A DNA stretch of 64,000 bases, from assembly GCA_907164885.2 (NCBI GenBank), contig OU015501.1, forward strand, positions 19,027,131-19,091,130. The letters are read 5' to 3'. A model generated the notes under the pieces. That model searched no databases, had not been told where the DNA came from, and worked only from the letters and a program-made list of their open reading frames with translations. Below, piece by piece: positions 36,237 to 47,509 of the stretch (positions are counted from its first letter, which is position 1; each line of letters opens with the position of its first letter). A program made the translations under genes and the position numbers. This stretch comes from Dolomedes plantarius. Taxonomy: Eukaryota > Arthropoda > Arachnida > Araneae > Dolomedidae.

Positions 36237-37722
36237 ACCAAGTGAAGAAAAAAACATTCAAGATCTTACCATCATTTCAGTGCTGTGAGTGGGAGTTGGC
36301 AGGCTTAAACATACAATAATGTACAATGGAAGCCCTCAATGAGGGAAAAACTTAATTGCTCCTAAATACATTTACATAACAGCTGAATTCGTATAGGGCA
36401 TGATATATATTACACAATAAAAATTATACGAAACACTTCATGTCGGCTGGCCAGCCATTGAAAAAACAAAGAAAAAAACACCCCTGAAAAGTATACATTC
36501 AATGTACTTGAAAAGCTGTTTTACAATAATTAACAAAAATTTTGTCATAGATATACAAACAATAATTTACAAAAATGAGTGTCATAGGTAGACATGTAAA
36601 AGCACTAATAAAAGTCAACATTGTGACTGAGAGCATGGTTTCATAAACACAAGAGTGTCATTAATACATGAAAAGTTTCAAGTGCAAAAATTGCGTTGGG
36701 ATACACATAATGATGAGTATATACCCTAGAATATTTAAAGGAACCACAACTTATAGGAAAATATAACAGCATGTTATTCAAAAAAGTATACGATATAACA
36801 CAAAAATACATGACTATATTTAAGAAAAATGTTGATGCATTACCCACTTCACAAACTAGCATGTGAGTTACATTCAATAAGAAAACTATAAAAACTTCAC
36901 CAATATGCAGCAGGTGATGCACAACTGTAGGAGACACAGTGACCATGTTGAGGTCGAGAATCTTCAAACCTGTATGCAGTACATAACAGGATCCGATAAT
37001 TTTGTGGAAAGTTGGTCACCCAGAAAAAATACACAAAAGAGTAAGTTTACACAATACATATATATTTGCATAAGAATGCCGACATACTCCTGAGAAATGA
37101 AAAAAAACTTAACTTCATTTCTTAAATGACAGAAATTGAGAATAATCTGGCTGATTACAATATCACTGGTTGCACATAAAGTACAAAAAATTTTTTTTAT
37201 CGACATATAGTCAAGGAAACTCATGAATGAAAGAAACTGACATTTGGTATCAGATGATGTTCTCTGAAATTCAGACGAAGTGTGAAGCACAATTCATTAT
37301 TGACTATTGCTGAGTTACTTATTGTACTACTGATTTAACATGGTATATGGGAGAACCAATTGATTTTAATTGCATATTATTGATATCTTCTATCAAAAAA
37401 GTGGTTAATGTAGCATTTTACTTTACCATTATTAGTTAACTTTACTTTTGGTAGACTCAATACCAAGAACTTTAGAATTATGACTAGAAGCTATTAACAG
37501 TTTTAAGAGGTTTAAAAAAAATCGTGCATTATTAACATAGCTATTTTAGCAATGAAATAATTTAACAGATAAAAAAACTTTAAGAATGATACAGAGGTAT
37601 ACCGTATGCAGCAATAGTCCTAGTCCACACAGGATGGCAGGCAGAAGAAGAGTTGGACGTGCCAATCGCTGGGTTGTCCATCAACTGGAGAAGACGTGCG
37701 CGCAAACATCTTTCCCAGAACC
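36237..37722 (-). other. Gypsy region between integrase and 3' LTR, no assigned gene
   Basis: 1.5 kb downstream of the pol stop. Two adjacent minus-strand frames of 108 codons (36964-37290, then 36641-36967, overlapping by 4 bases) are rich in hydrophobic residues and could be read as a degraded third ORF. They show no envelope hallmarks (no furin-like site, no clear signal peptide/TM pair), so I treat the region as untranslated. A 46-codon frame starts in an ATGA overlapping the pol stop, probably by chance. Confidence 0.4.
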
Positions 37723-39100
37723 TCATCTTCTTGGCCTGAGGTTGTACGGACAGGACTTTGCAGGAGTATACTCTGGCATCGTGGAGGTTATTGCAGTTTC
37801 TGGTGGTGGAGGAGTGGGCTGAGTATCTGCTAAACTTGCTTCTGGGGCCTGGAACTCATCGTCCGAAGCAGGAGGAAGCTGTTCTCTATCAGGAAAGTTC
37901 CCCTTAGTTTCATCCACGGATTGGTCATCATCCGGAACCCTTGTAAGACTGTAATCCAGCACTGGATCCGGAGAGCTAAACACTGGAACAGATAGCTGGG
38001 CATCTGGAGCAGAACTAGTACCTTGATTAATATTTATGAGAGACGGTTTTGTCTGCCTTTCAATCAGGTGGCCTTTACGAGTTGGGGCTTTCACTAAACG
38101 GTTGACATTGATAAGTGAGGACGGTGATATTGTATCCTCCTGTGGTCTAGTGGCCACAGTTATCCTGGAGCGGAAATTTTCAATAGTAAAAGGTCCCTTG
38201 AGAAAATGGGAAAAGTGAGTTTTATACCTCACATAAACTATGTCTCCCTCCTTGAGACAAAGTCTCAAGGAGACTGTGTCTTCTAGCCCTGTTTAATTTA
38301 CTGAGAATTTTCACTTGGTTTTCTGACGACCTAGCAAAACAGTATGACCAGATGGCTTTGGTCTGCTTAATGATGTCGTATACCACTGGCCCTTTATCAC
38401 GATGTGAGAAGTCTTCAAAAAAATCTTTAGAGTCTGTAATTAATGAGAGTGGTCTGCCAAAATGCACTACCGCAGGAGAGTGACCAGTACTGGAATGGAT
38501 GGCTGAGTTGTAAAAGGATGCATGCACTAGCAGTGCTGTCTCTAACGGCACACCTTGGGCTTGAAGAGTTGAAACCGACGCTTTGATAGAGGCATTGATC
38601 CTCTCAGAGACCCCATTTGCCTCAGGATGTCCAGGTGAAGAGTGTGCCAGTCTGATTCCAGTCATATCCAATAATTTTTTTAACACCACTGATGTGAATT
38701 GTGGGCCTAGGTCTGTAAGTATATGGCTTGGTCTGCCAAACATGGCAACGTACCTGAAGATAGCCCTGGTTACTCTGTCTGCTGTTGTGGTCGGCATACC
38801 TTCTAAGACCAAAAAACGGCTGAAGTGGTCAATTATGGTAAGAACCGAGTGACCATTGAGGAAGGGACCAACAAGATCAAGTGATACTAGCTGGCCTGGT
38901 GCAGTAGGAAGAGGCGCAGACTGGACCGGAGCAACCGCCACTCTTCTTTTCTTGTGAAGGATGCAATCCTTACACGATGCTACATAATTGGCACAGTCTA
39001 TGTATGCACCTTGCCACCAATACTTCATGCAGAGAGCCTCATATGTTTTTTGAAGACCAAAGTGGGACAAGTGAGCCAAGCGTAATGCCTTTGGTCTAAG
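37723..39100 (-). pseudogene. Gypsy integrase domain of pol, inactivated
   Basis: It inserts the retrotransposon cDNA. Order on the minus strand: zinc-binding region (HLSHFGLQKT, then CANYVASCKDC), catalytic core with LVSLDLVGPF (Asp), HILTDLGPQF (Asp) and ANGVSERIN (Glu) giving DD35E, then the C-terminal part with GDIVYVRY and KGPFT (GPY/F-like module), ending NLRPRR just before the stop, a common end for Ty3/gypsy pol. A frameshift near 38260 separates core from C-terminus (frames 38222-39079 and 37723-38268), and another lies near 39103. All three catalytic residues are visible. Not translatable as one protein. Confidence 0.92.
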
Positions 39101-39103
39101 AGC

Positions 39104-40359
39104 TGCGGGTAGAACTATATAATCTTTCTTCTGTAAACCACTCTTTTTGGAATACTTAAAAGGTTAGACTGTGGGTGCTCAAAAAAGTTCTTGGGCACAT
39201 CCTTCGCCCTGTTCATTATCCTACTATATATTTGGGAGAGTTCTTCATCCCTGAAGATTTCTTTCAGTATCGTTGCTGAGGAGATTTCATTCTCTGGGTC
39301 AGCAACTTCTGACGTTACGATACTGAATACCTTTTGTAGCTGCTTTGCAGCTTCACACTTTAATTCAGAGATTGAACTGTGTGCATGTACAGCTTGAGGA
39401 GTGGTGGAGGAGTGGGAGGAGGCAGCAAAGGGAGGCAAATTAGGTTTCTTAAAACTACACTTATTAATTTGATTCAGAGCAGATGAACCATTAATTACCT
39501 TAGCATGACAATTGGCAGATAACGGAAAACATGAGTTAGAGCAAGAACTAGGCTTTACAAACTAAGCAGAAATACAAGAGTTATTACTATTGACATTACT
39601 TCTAGAATTTACATGAGATACCTTATGAGGTGAATTATGTACCTCTATAGAATCACTATTATCGTCATACAAATCATTACTATTATTATTATTATTATTA
39701 TTATTAACATTATAAAGTAAATTATCATACTGAGCAGGTTCCTCAGAGTCTAAAGTAACTACAGGTAAAATTTGCTTTGAATTGATTAAATTAGCATTAG
39801 TATTAAGATCCTGGGTTATAACATTAGGTGTGTGAGAAAAATAGTCAGGTAAAACATTAGAAGTCCCACTGACATGGATAAATTTAAAAGAACATTCAGA
39901 TAGAGACATTAACTATCTTGTGGTGATGGATGCAGGAGAAGTTGTTTTCTTATAATGCATAAGATGTTTACTATCTGATAATACAACAGATGCTCTATTA
40001 TATAAATATTGTTTAAATGATTGTACACCTTTTGCTATAGCCATGAGTTCTAATTTGAGAGCAGGATAATTCCTTTCAGCTTTATTTAATGATTTACTAA
40101 AGTAAGAGACAGGTAATAGTTGACCATCAAAGTCTTGTAATAACACTGCAGAAATTGCTTCTTTGGAAGCATCAGTGTTTACATAAAAAGTATTATCAAA
40201 ATTAGGTTGCCTGATAAAAGGCGAAGAAAAGAAAATCTTTTGTAGTCACTGGAATGCATTAGAAGCTTCCTCAGTCGAATTAAAAGGTACAGACATAGAA
40301 GTCATTGAAACCAGAGGAGCAACTAAATTAGAAAAATGTGGAATTAAGTGTCTATAATA
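39104..40359 (-). pseudogene. Gypsy RNase H and linker part of pol, inactivated and split
   Basis: Just below the DD41D insertion the frame carries the end of RT and then RNase H: VNTDASKEAISAVLLQ (first Asp), LELMAIAKGVQSFKQYL, VVLSDSKHLMHY, and after a stop FKFIHVSGTSNVLPDYFS, the RNase H end. A linker follows with a poly-Asn tract (from AAT/ATT repeats near 39681-39703) and then the region preceding the integrase zinc finger. Single in-frame stops lie near 40248, 39910 and 39559. All parts share one frame, so decay is by nonsense mutations here and by a frameshift only at the integrase border. Confidence 0.88.
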
Positions 40360-41660
40360 CAGAGGCTGTTCGCACATTTTTTAGACGATTTTGGTAAGCG
40401 GTAATAAAAAATCAGTTGCTGCAAAAGAAATAATTGCAATTGTACTATGTTTTTAAAAGTCAAAATTATCGTCTGCGGCTTGAAAGTTTTGTTTTTATTC
40501 AAAATGGCGTTTTTAACAAAGCAGTGGTTCGAAGGCTATATTTATGCTCTTTCCGAAGAGAAATATGCATACTCCGTTATCCAAAAACGACGTGAGAGTC
40601 ATGGTTTTGTGATATCTAAAGCGTCGATAGGTAATATCGTCAACAAAAAAGGAAATAAACGTCAAATTGGAGCCTCAAGTAGGACAAAAATTCCAAACAA
40701 GTATCTAAGGAAAAAACGGACATCTTCGACTATTGCAAAGGTACGTTGTTTAATGTTAAAAGAAAATTCCCCTAGTCAAAGGACAGTTGCAAAATCATTA
40801 AAATGCTCCGTGTCCACTGTAAACAAAATGATAAACGTTGATTTAAATCTTAAGAAAGCGAAAAAACACAATGTGCATCGTCTTCTTCCAAATCATATCG
40901 CTGAACGCAGGACACGTTGCAGAATTCTATATGAGAAACACTTATCCAAAGAAAAATGGAAAACGATTGTCACAATAGATGAATCATGGGTGTATTTAAA
41001 TGATTGCAACATAAAAAGAGCCATTTATTATCATAAAAGGGGAGAAAAAAATTTAAGTACATGGTTCAAAGAATCGAAAGAAAGTTTTTCTAAGGGATTC
41101 ATGATTGTTGCTGGTTTTTCTTATAATGGCAAGTTAAAAATAAAGAGAGTGGAAAAAATGTCAAGATTAACTCCAAATACTATCAGGAACATATTTTATC
41201 GCCAATTTTTCTGAATGAAATACCATCGCTTTACCCACAGTGCCATCAATCTGTGAGACTCCATCAGGACAAAGCTAGAAGTCACACATCAAAATCCACT
41301 GTAAATTTCCTAAAAGAAATGGAACAAAAATCTGGTATCAAGGCCATACCCTTCACGGATATCCCTACTAAATCTCCCGCTGTATCACCTATGGATTTTT
41401 GTGCTTTCGGACTTTTAAAATCTGCATTATCCAAACGTCGTCCCAAAACCCTTACAGGACTCTGGAAAGCTGTTCAGGAGGAATGGGATAGAATACCTCT
41501 TCTGACACTTCAAAAGGCATTATTATCCTGGAAATTGCGGTGTCGAAAGATAGTTCAGAATAAGGGATGTCAAATAGAACATTTAAAACACAAGAATTTT
41601 ATGTAATTTAGTTTTGTGAATGCAATATACATCGTCTAAAAAAGGTGTGAACAGCCTCTG
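40360..41660 (+). mobile_element. DD41D Tc1/mariner-superfamily element, copy 2 (inside gypsy pol)
   Basis: Inverted ends CAGAGGCTGTTCGCACATTT and GGTGTGAACAGCCTCTG, with TA at 40358-40359 and 41661-41662. It sits between the RT and RNase H parts of the retrotransposon; the retrotransposon sequence resumes at 56321 after the duplicated end at 56268-56320. It is 1,301 bp and shares termini and gene with 17584-18809. Confidence 0.95.
40504..41606 (+). pseudogene. DD41D transposase, copy 2, one frameshift
   Basis: About 365 codons from the ATG at 40504 (MAFLTKQWFEGY); the in-frame ATG at 40447 is less likely because copy 1 aligns from the inner one. HTH half: RTVAKSLKCSVSTVNKMI. Catalytic motifs: VTIDESWVYLND (Asp), RLHQDKARSH (Asp), SPMDFCAFGLL (Asp), with 41 residues between the last two, hence DD41D. 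The only obvious lesion is a one-base loss at about 41190, where an expected AACCAT reads AACAT, shifting frame before the second Asp. Copy 1 has the same lesion at the same place. Role: cut-and-paste transposition at TA. Confidence 0.92.
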
Positions 41661-41664
41661 TAAT

Positions 41665-42060
41665 ATATATATATATACCCAACAAACACAGAAGCATCGG
41701 GCCGGGGTCGGAAGGTTCCGGCCAGCCGATTTCACCACTGCCGGGCCGGCGCATTAGGTCAGTATCGTTTCCGTCACGGCTGTGTCCTCTCGCCCGCGAC
41801 TACCCCGTCGACTGCCGGGCCGCTTCCGGTAGGATTCGAGCCATCGTTCATCCGACTACGAACCGTTAGGCAGCCGCGATTAAGCCATCGATGCGGACAG
41901 ATAGCCGGAACGTAACCGGAGGTTGACGGGCCGGTTACGGGAGCAATAATTGGTGTCGACATACCGTCATCTACCCATCTCGTAAACAGCAATGTGCCGT
42001 AGGTCCGGGCATCATGCCAGCATTCTACCAGAATCGGACCGCCGGCATTTTTTCTAAGTT
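41665..42060 (-). repeat. GC-rich terminus of an unclassified repeat
   Basis: About 390 bp much richer in GC (many CCGG/GGCC) than its surroundings. Read on the minus strand it ends CTGTGTTTGTTGGGTATATA plus (TA)n, the same end as the 1.45 kb repeats, though the sequence before it differs apart from a short CGGGCC-like block. A 72-codon minus-strand frame (41774-41992) has low-complexity Gly/Pro/Ser composition and no recognised domain. The sharp change in base composition suggests foreign or element-derived DNA. Confidence 0.6.
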
Positions 42061-43354
42061 TTACGTAGGACCCTTTTGTTTATATGCTTTTTATTATTAT
42101 TTATTTCATTGACGATTAACCTCTGATATCAACCCTTTCACTATTATTATTTTTTTTGCCTTCATATTTCTAGCATTTTTTCCAGTTTTGCCTTATGTAT
42201 TTTAGGTATTACCAAATACTGATCTTTGTTATTACCTAAAAATTTGTATATGAATCACTAGTTTACTTGTTAGAACAAAACCTCATTTTGCATTAAGATA
42301 CATTTACCCAAATTTGAAAGTTAAGATAACATTAATACCAACCATTAAAGCTAAATCATCTTTCCACTCGATCTAAGGTTACAGTTTGTTTTTTTAAATT
42401 TAGAATGAGATTATAGTACGTAAAACAGTACTACTTTAATAATTAACCCAAAAAATTTGTACTTCCCCAGTATAAAATTTATTAACATAATTTGATAAAT
42501 TTATAAACATAAATTTGATACATTCTTCAAACCTGAGTAATGTGTAGTGTGTATGATGAAGCCCATCTTTGTGAGCTTGTGAAAACTTGCTCAGAATTTA
42601 TTTAAATTATTTTTTGGTGTAGAGTTAATAAATGCTCTACAGATAAGAAAATTATTTTTTGCATAGTTTTGTGAATTAAAGAGTAATTCATTAAATTCTT
42701 ATGTCATTTTAAAAAAATATTTTCTTTTCTATTATATTGGACTTAATATCCAACACTTGATAGTACTATTTTTGAGAAATAGTACTATGATAGTAATATC
42801 TTCTATTGTAATTTTGAGAAAAATTATACACACACATGTTTTTAAATACAGAAAAGAGCTGGTTTAAAGTAAAAATAGTTTATTTAGAAAGTACATAGCA
42901 CATTTACACAATTTTTTTCTATATTTTCTACAAAACAGGATCCTTTCGCTGTACCTCTGGCTCCATCTTTACAGCATCTAGGGAAAAAAAAGAAAGAGAA
43001 AATCAGTTCATAAATTTATGTGAAAGGAAAATGACTCCCATCCCCAGATATAATTTATGAATCAAAAGAATTTATTTAAATTATTTTTCTATGTAGAGTT
43101 AGTAAATGCTCTGCAGATAAGAAAATTATTTTTTGCATAGTTTTGTACATTAAAGGGTAATTTATTGTTGTAAAAATAGTTGATTGTTGAAAGTAGTTGA
43201 AAAATTCATTGTTGATAAAGTAGAATTAAATAAATCCAATTAGGAAATATAAATTCTGAGACAGGGTTTAAAAAAACTTGATACAAAACAGCACCCAACA
43301 CATGAGTGCAGTTTTAAATCTGTTGTCATTTTATTGATAACTACTTCCAAGAAG
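42061..43354. other. AT-rich DNA with an exon-like end and a direct repeat
   Basis: No protein domain. It contains the exon-like feature at 42879-42977 and two copies of a ~108 bp sequence (42593-42700 and 43067-43175) sharing AGAGTTA-TAAATGCTCT-CAGATAAG. Confidence 0.6.
42879..42977 (-). other. Possible terminal exon of a minus-strand gene remnant
   Basis: On the minus strand a polypyrimidine tract plus CCCTAG acceptor is followed by a short frame (AVKMEPEVQRKDPVL, then TAG at 42928-42930) and an AATAAA 44 bases further on (42879-42884). The arrangement is that of a last coding exon with a short 3' UTR. The donor at 45821 would join it in frame. I recognise no protein family in the tail. 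It may be a non-coding transcript or coincidence. Confidence 0.3.
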
Positions 43355-44190
43355 TAAATTCCTACCACATTTTTTTTGTAAAACCAATTACATACTGTGA
43401 AAACTACATCATGTAAAAAATATTTACTTGATTAAATAAATATACTAATAGAAAATAGTTATAAAATATTTGTTAAAGAGTATTCCCCTTTTCACTAAAT
43501 TTCTCTCTGTACAGTAGAAAATCCAACCATGTCGATTAATTTGTTATTATAGATATAAATAAAATAGGGTAGATTGCCTTGATAAGAGTACAATTAAGTT
43601 TTTAATGTTGAGCATAATTTCAGCTCAACGTTGAAAGCTGAATCAGAGACTTGTCTATAATGACACCAAAATTTCCTCTTCACTATTGACAATAATGCTG
43701 TTGAAAGTAGAGAAACACAAGAATAAAGATTGAATGCTAAGTAAAACATTAGCATACAAAATCTTAAATTTCTAAATTTGATTACAACATGCCATAGAGA
43801 GCATTAATACAGATGCTGGGTCAGATTTAGAAATTTAAGATTTTATATAGTATTCAATCTTCATTCTTGTGTTTCTTTACTTTCAACGTGAGAGTGATTC
43901 TCGATAGTGAAAAGAAAATTTTGTTGTCATCTCAAGTCTCTCAGTCAGCTTTCAATTATTGTACTCTATCAAGGCATTCTAATCTATTTTATTTATATCT
44001 GTAATAACTAATCATTTAATTGACAGGATTGAATGTCTTACTGTACTGAGAAATTTAGTGAAAAGGGTGAATACTCTTTAACAACTAATCTATTACTATA
44101 ATAATGAATAAAGTAAAACTTTATTATATGATGTAGCTTTCACAGTAATTGGTTTTACAAAAATTGTGGTAGAAAGTAATTTGGGATACT
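43355..44190. repeat. Long imperfect palindrome 1 (~400 bp arms)
   Basis: The left arm (43355-43780) and right arm (43825-44190) are reverse complements over nearly their full length. Shared blocks include TGTAAAACCAATTAC, TGTTAAAGAGTATTC, CACTAAATTTCTC, AAGATTGAAT and AAATCTTAAATTTCTAAAT. The spacer is about 45 bp. The arms differ by many substitutions and indels, so the palindrome is old. Confidence 0.8.
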
Positions 44191-45195
44191 AACTTCTGCA
44201 CAGTATTTTAATAGAGCATATCTTTTGTTACTTAATTGTCAAATTATGGTGGGGATCTGTGTATAAAATATTTTTTTATTTGTGAGCAGCTGTTATTAGG
44301 GATAACCACAGTAAAAAATTATTCAAAATATACTATTTAGATTCAATAATTATTAACAATTGTTATGATATATTGTTTGATTAGTCTAGGTTAATTTGAA
44401 AAATGAGGTGGGTAATATTGACTAGCTGTCAATGTTGAGTGAAATGGCATAGATTATATTATAAAGCGTGAAAAAACACTTAGACTTTTTGAACCAAGCT
44501 TCTAACCCAAATTTAAGTTTTTAAAAAAATATTTTGCTAATGAGAGTATTTTCACAGATCTTAACAATGGAATAGAAAACCCGTATAGTCAACAAATTCA
44601 TGGATAAACGATTCAGTTCTAAAAGCAAAAAGCCTGGTTTCTGTATACTGTTGTAACATGATTATTATAAAAGTATACAGAAACCAGGCCTTTTGCTTTT
44701 AGGGCTGCATCTTTTATCCATGACTTAGTTGACAATACAGGTGTTATGTTCCATTCCTTAGATCCATGAAAATATTTCCAATTTTAAAAGTTTCATTAAA
44801 TTTTTTTTTAAATTTTGGTTAGAAGTTCGGTTTGAAAAGTTAAAAGTATTTTATTGCACTTTGTAAAATAATCTATGCTACTGCACTCAACATTGACAGC
44901 CAGTCAATCTTGCATCATTTTTCAACTTAACTTAGATAAACCAAATAATACACCATAAAAAAACCTACACACTTGCAAACATAACCTTATTATAGTCAAC
45001 AATTATTTAATAATTAACTGAACCTAAATAATATATTTTGGAATATTTTTTTACTGCCCTTATCCTTACACTTTATAATAACAGCTGCTCACAAAAATAT
45101 ATTTTATGTGACAGATCTCCACCAAAATTTGACAATGAAATAATAAAATTAAATACTAGGCAGAAGTTAGTATTCCAAATGACATTCAACTACCT
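44170..45195. repeat. Long imperfect palindrome 2 (~480-500 bp arms)
   Basis: The arms are about 44170-44648 and 44673-45195. The inner 29 bp (TAAAAGCAAAAAGCCTGG...GTATAC against its partner) match with one mismatch around a 24-base loop. Outer matches include TGTGAGCAGCTGTTATTA, CTGTCAATGTTGAGTG and ATACTAACTTCTGC. A partial copy of the inner arm recurs at 47700-47830. Confidence 0.85.
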
Positions 45196-45990
45196 ATTAG
45201 CTCATCAACGAATAATCTAATACATCTAAAAGCAATATTATTATTATTATTACTTCTGTAAGGAATTATGAATGAACCTCTAACTACTTCTCATGAAATT
45301 CTGATAATTAAATTAAAAAATTTTTAACATTAACTATCAAGAGTAAAATAACCCTTGGCATTTTATATCTTTATAATATAAAAATATAAAATTTTTTTTG
45401 GTAAGCAGTTATGATAAAAGACTTTCACAAGAGTCACGGTTAACTGAAGTCCCTGAACTGCACTTTCAGACATACCTAATACTTTAATAACATGCTTGCC
45501 AGTTAAAAATATAATGAATAAAGGAAATCAATATCAATCCACAAATTACTGCAACCAAAGTTTATGAAAATGTTCGGATTAGCGTATAAAATATACAAAG
45601 AGAAATTTGAAAATTTGAGTTGTTTATTAATTAAGAATTATGTAATAAAAATATTTTTTATGGTTTTTCATAGAAAAATTCAAATTTAAGTACAAAAAAT
45701 AAATTTTAAAAAAATATATTATCAACTTTGTGATTTTGCCCACAAGTTCACTGCTGAAAAAAATAAAGGATATCTAGAGAAAAAAAAAAAATGGGTTCAG
45801 TGAGGTTAAAATGAACTTACAGATTATGAATCGAGCACACTGCCAAGTGAGTTGTGGAATCTTTTCATGGAAATCACAATGAGGTGAAGATGGATTCAGT
45901 TTCAGAATTCTGTAAAGAAACCAATATTTTCTTACAATGCCATAATAAAAATTAGAGTGATTTGTGACACCAAGAAGCATTGAAAAGCAG
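45196..45990. repeat. Large internal duplication, copy A
   Basis: It matches 47510-49170 (copy B) in direct orientation: AATCTAATACATC-AAAGCAAT, GAACTGCACTTTC, ACCAAAGTTTA, CCACAAGT-CACTGCTGAAAA, TAAAAACCAATATTTTCTTA-like blocks in the same order. Copy B differs by an extra palindrome-arm fragment (47700-47830) and a SINE. Confidence 0.85.
45821..45909 (-). other. Possible internal exon (copy A) of a minus-strand gene remnant
   Basis: On the minus strand a good acceptor (TTGGTTTCTTTACAG) is followed by 89 bases and a consensus donor (GTAAGT at 45815-45820). One frame is open through the exon (ILKLNPSSPHCDFHEKIPQL, then TWQCARFII) and its phase fits the terminal exon at 42928. The IPQL...CARFII pattern is faintly SOCS-box-like, but this is too short to assign. 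The homologous segment in copy B keeps the acceptor and donor but is split by a SINE. Confidence 0.3.
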
Positions 45991-46186
45991 AGTTCATTAT
46001 TTATTATTTATTTTACAAATGCCACACACTACCAAAAATAGCACCTATGCAATCAGTGCACGTGCTCTCCAATACTTCTCAACAAGATCAGTAAAACGTT
46101 TTAGTGCAGAGCACTCGTCTATTTGCTTATCAGTGAAATAAAAAAGGTAGTATGACCCCCTTACATGTATACTTTGGACCATAGGC

Positions 46187-46590
46187 GTAGCGTGCTTCTA
46201 ACATTTGGGACGGATACAAATTGAATTCAGCTAGGGCCCTTCTCAGCGCATTGACTACCGATCAATCCTTAAAATTTGAAATATGATTTTTTGAAATTGA
46301 GTAACAATAGAATTGATGTTTGAGTAGTATTCAAAAGTTATACAATGAGAAAAATAATGTAATATAAATAAAAGAAGAAAAAAATGTAGCATGCTTCTAA
46401 CATTTGGGACGGATACAAATTGAATTCAGCTAGGGCCCTTCTCAGCGCATTGACTACCGATCGATCCTTAAAATTTGAAATATGATTTTTTGAAATTGAG
46501 TAACAATAGAATTGGTTTGAGTAGTATTCAAAAAGTTATACAATGAGGAAAATAAATGTAATATAAATAAAAGAAGAAAAAAAAAGTAGC
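46187..46590. repeat. Tandem duplication, ~199 bp unit
   Basis: GTAGC(G/A)TGCTTCTAACATTTGGGACGG...GAAGAAAAAAA occurs twice back to back (46187-46385 and 46386-46584), followed by the first bases of a third unit. Only a handful of differences separate the two, so the event is recent. Confidence 0.92.
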
Positions 46591-47509
46591 ATCGAATTTT
46601 TGTTATGGATCATATCATTGTTAAAAACTATGTTAGGGCTAAAGACATAATCGGTATTTTCAGTGTCACAGTTTGAAAAAAATGGGAAAAAACCAACTTT
46701 TTAAAAAGTTTTCTACAATTTCTGATTTAACTGAACCAAAAATTTCTCCTCACATGAATTTTCAAATCAGATTAAGTGAAAATTACACATAATGGAATAT
46801 GCACTGAGCATATAATTTAATACCAAAAATTGCCTGGTGATTAAAAGTTGAGAAGTAATCAGACTTTCAATGTGCTGAATATGTTTAGCACAATATTTAA
46901 ATAAGACTTTAATATACATGAACTAGATTACTACCTTGCAAAACTTCCAAGAAACAATTTCAACTAACTATTGTATAACTTTCCATATAATTTGGCTTTC
47001 CATAAAACTCCAACTGATGTTCAGAATCAGTTGAGTTATTTTTCAGGCACAACTTATCAACATATTTAATTATGAAACTTTGAGAAAGTAAAGACAATTT
47101 ACAATGCATTTCCCCCATTTTTTAAACAGCTAAACAAGATGCTCAGTGGAATTTTAAAAAATTTAGTACAAATTTAGTACAGGATCAAAAATATAAAATA
47201 ATGGTCTATTAGGATTTGAAGGATGATTATATACTTAAACAAGGGGGGTAGCAAAATAGGATATTGTTTAATAATAAAGTCAGTTGTTCAGTCAAGAAGT
47301 CAATTATTGTATTTTGATGATCAGAAATTTTATGTCTTAGAACATCAAGCAATTCAATTACCACATTTAATACATTTTCACCATCACTCATTACTGTTTT
47401 CATTTAATCCAAATTCTTTATATAAGTATTAAGACTTAAAATGGAATAAACATGTTTAACAGAGAGAAAAATTTATGGCATGCATAAAATTAAATTTTAC
47501 CAAAATTTA

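Noticed and set aside
36641..37290. Envelope gene of the gypsy element
   Set aside because: The frames are hydrophobic throughout, lack a cleavage site and lack a recognisable fusion/TM arrangement.
38036..38852. Plus-strand frames across 38036-38218 and 38583-38852
   Set aside because: Shadows of the integrase gene on the minus strand.
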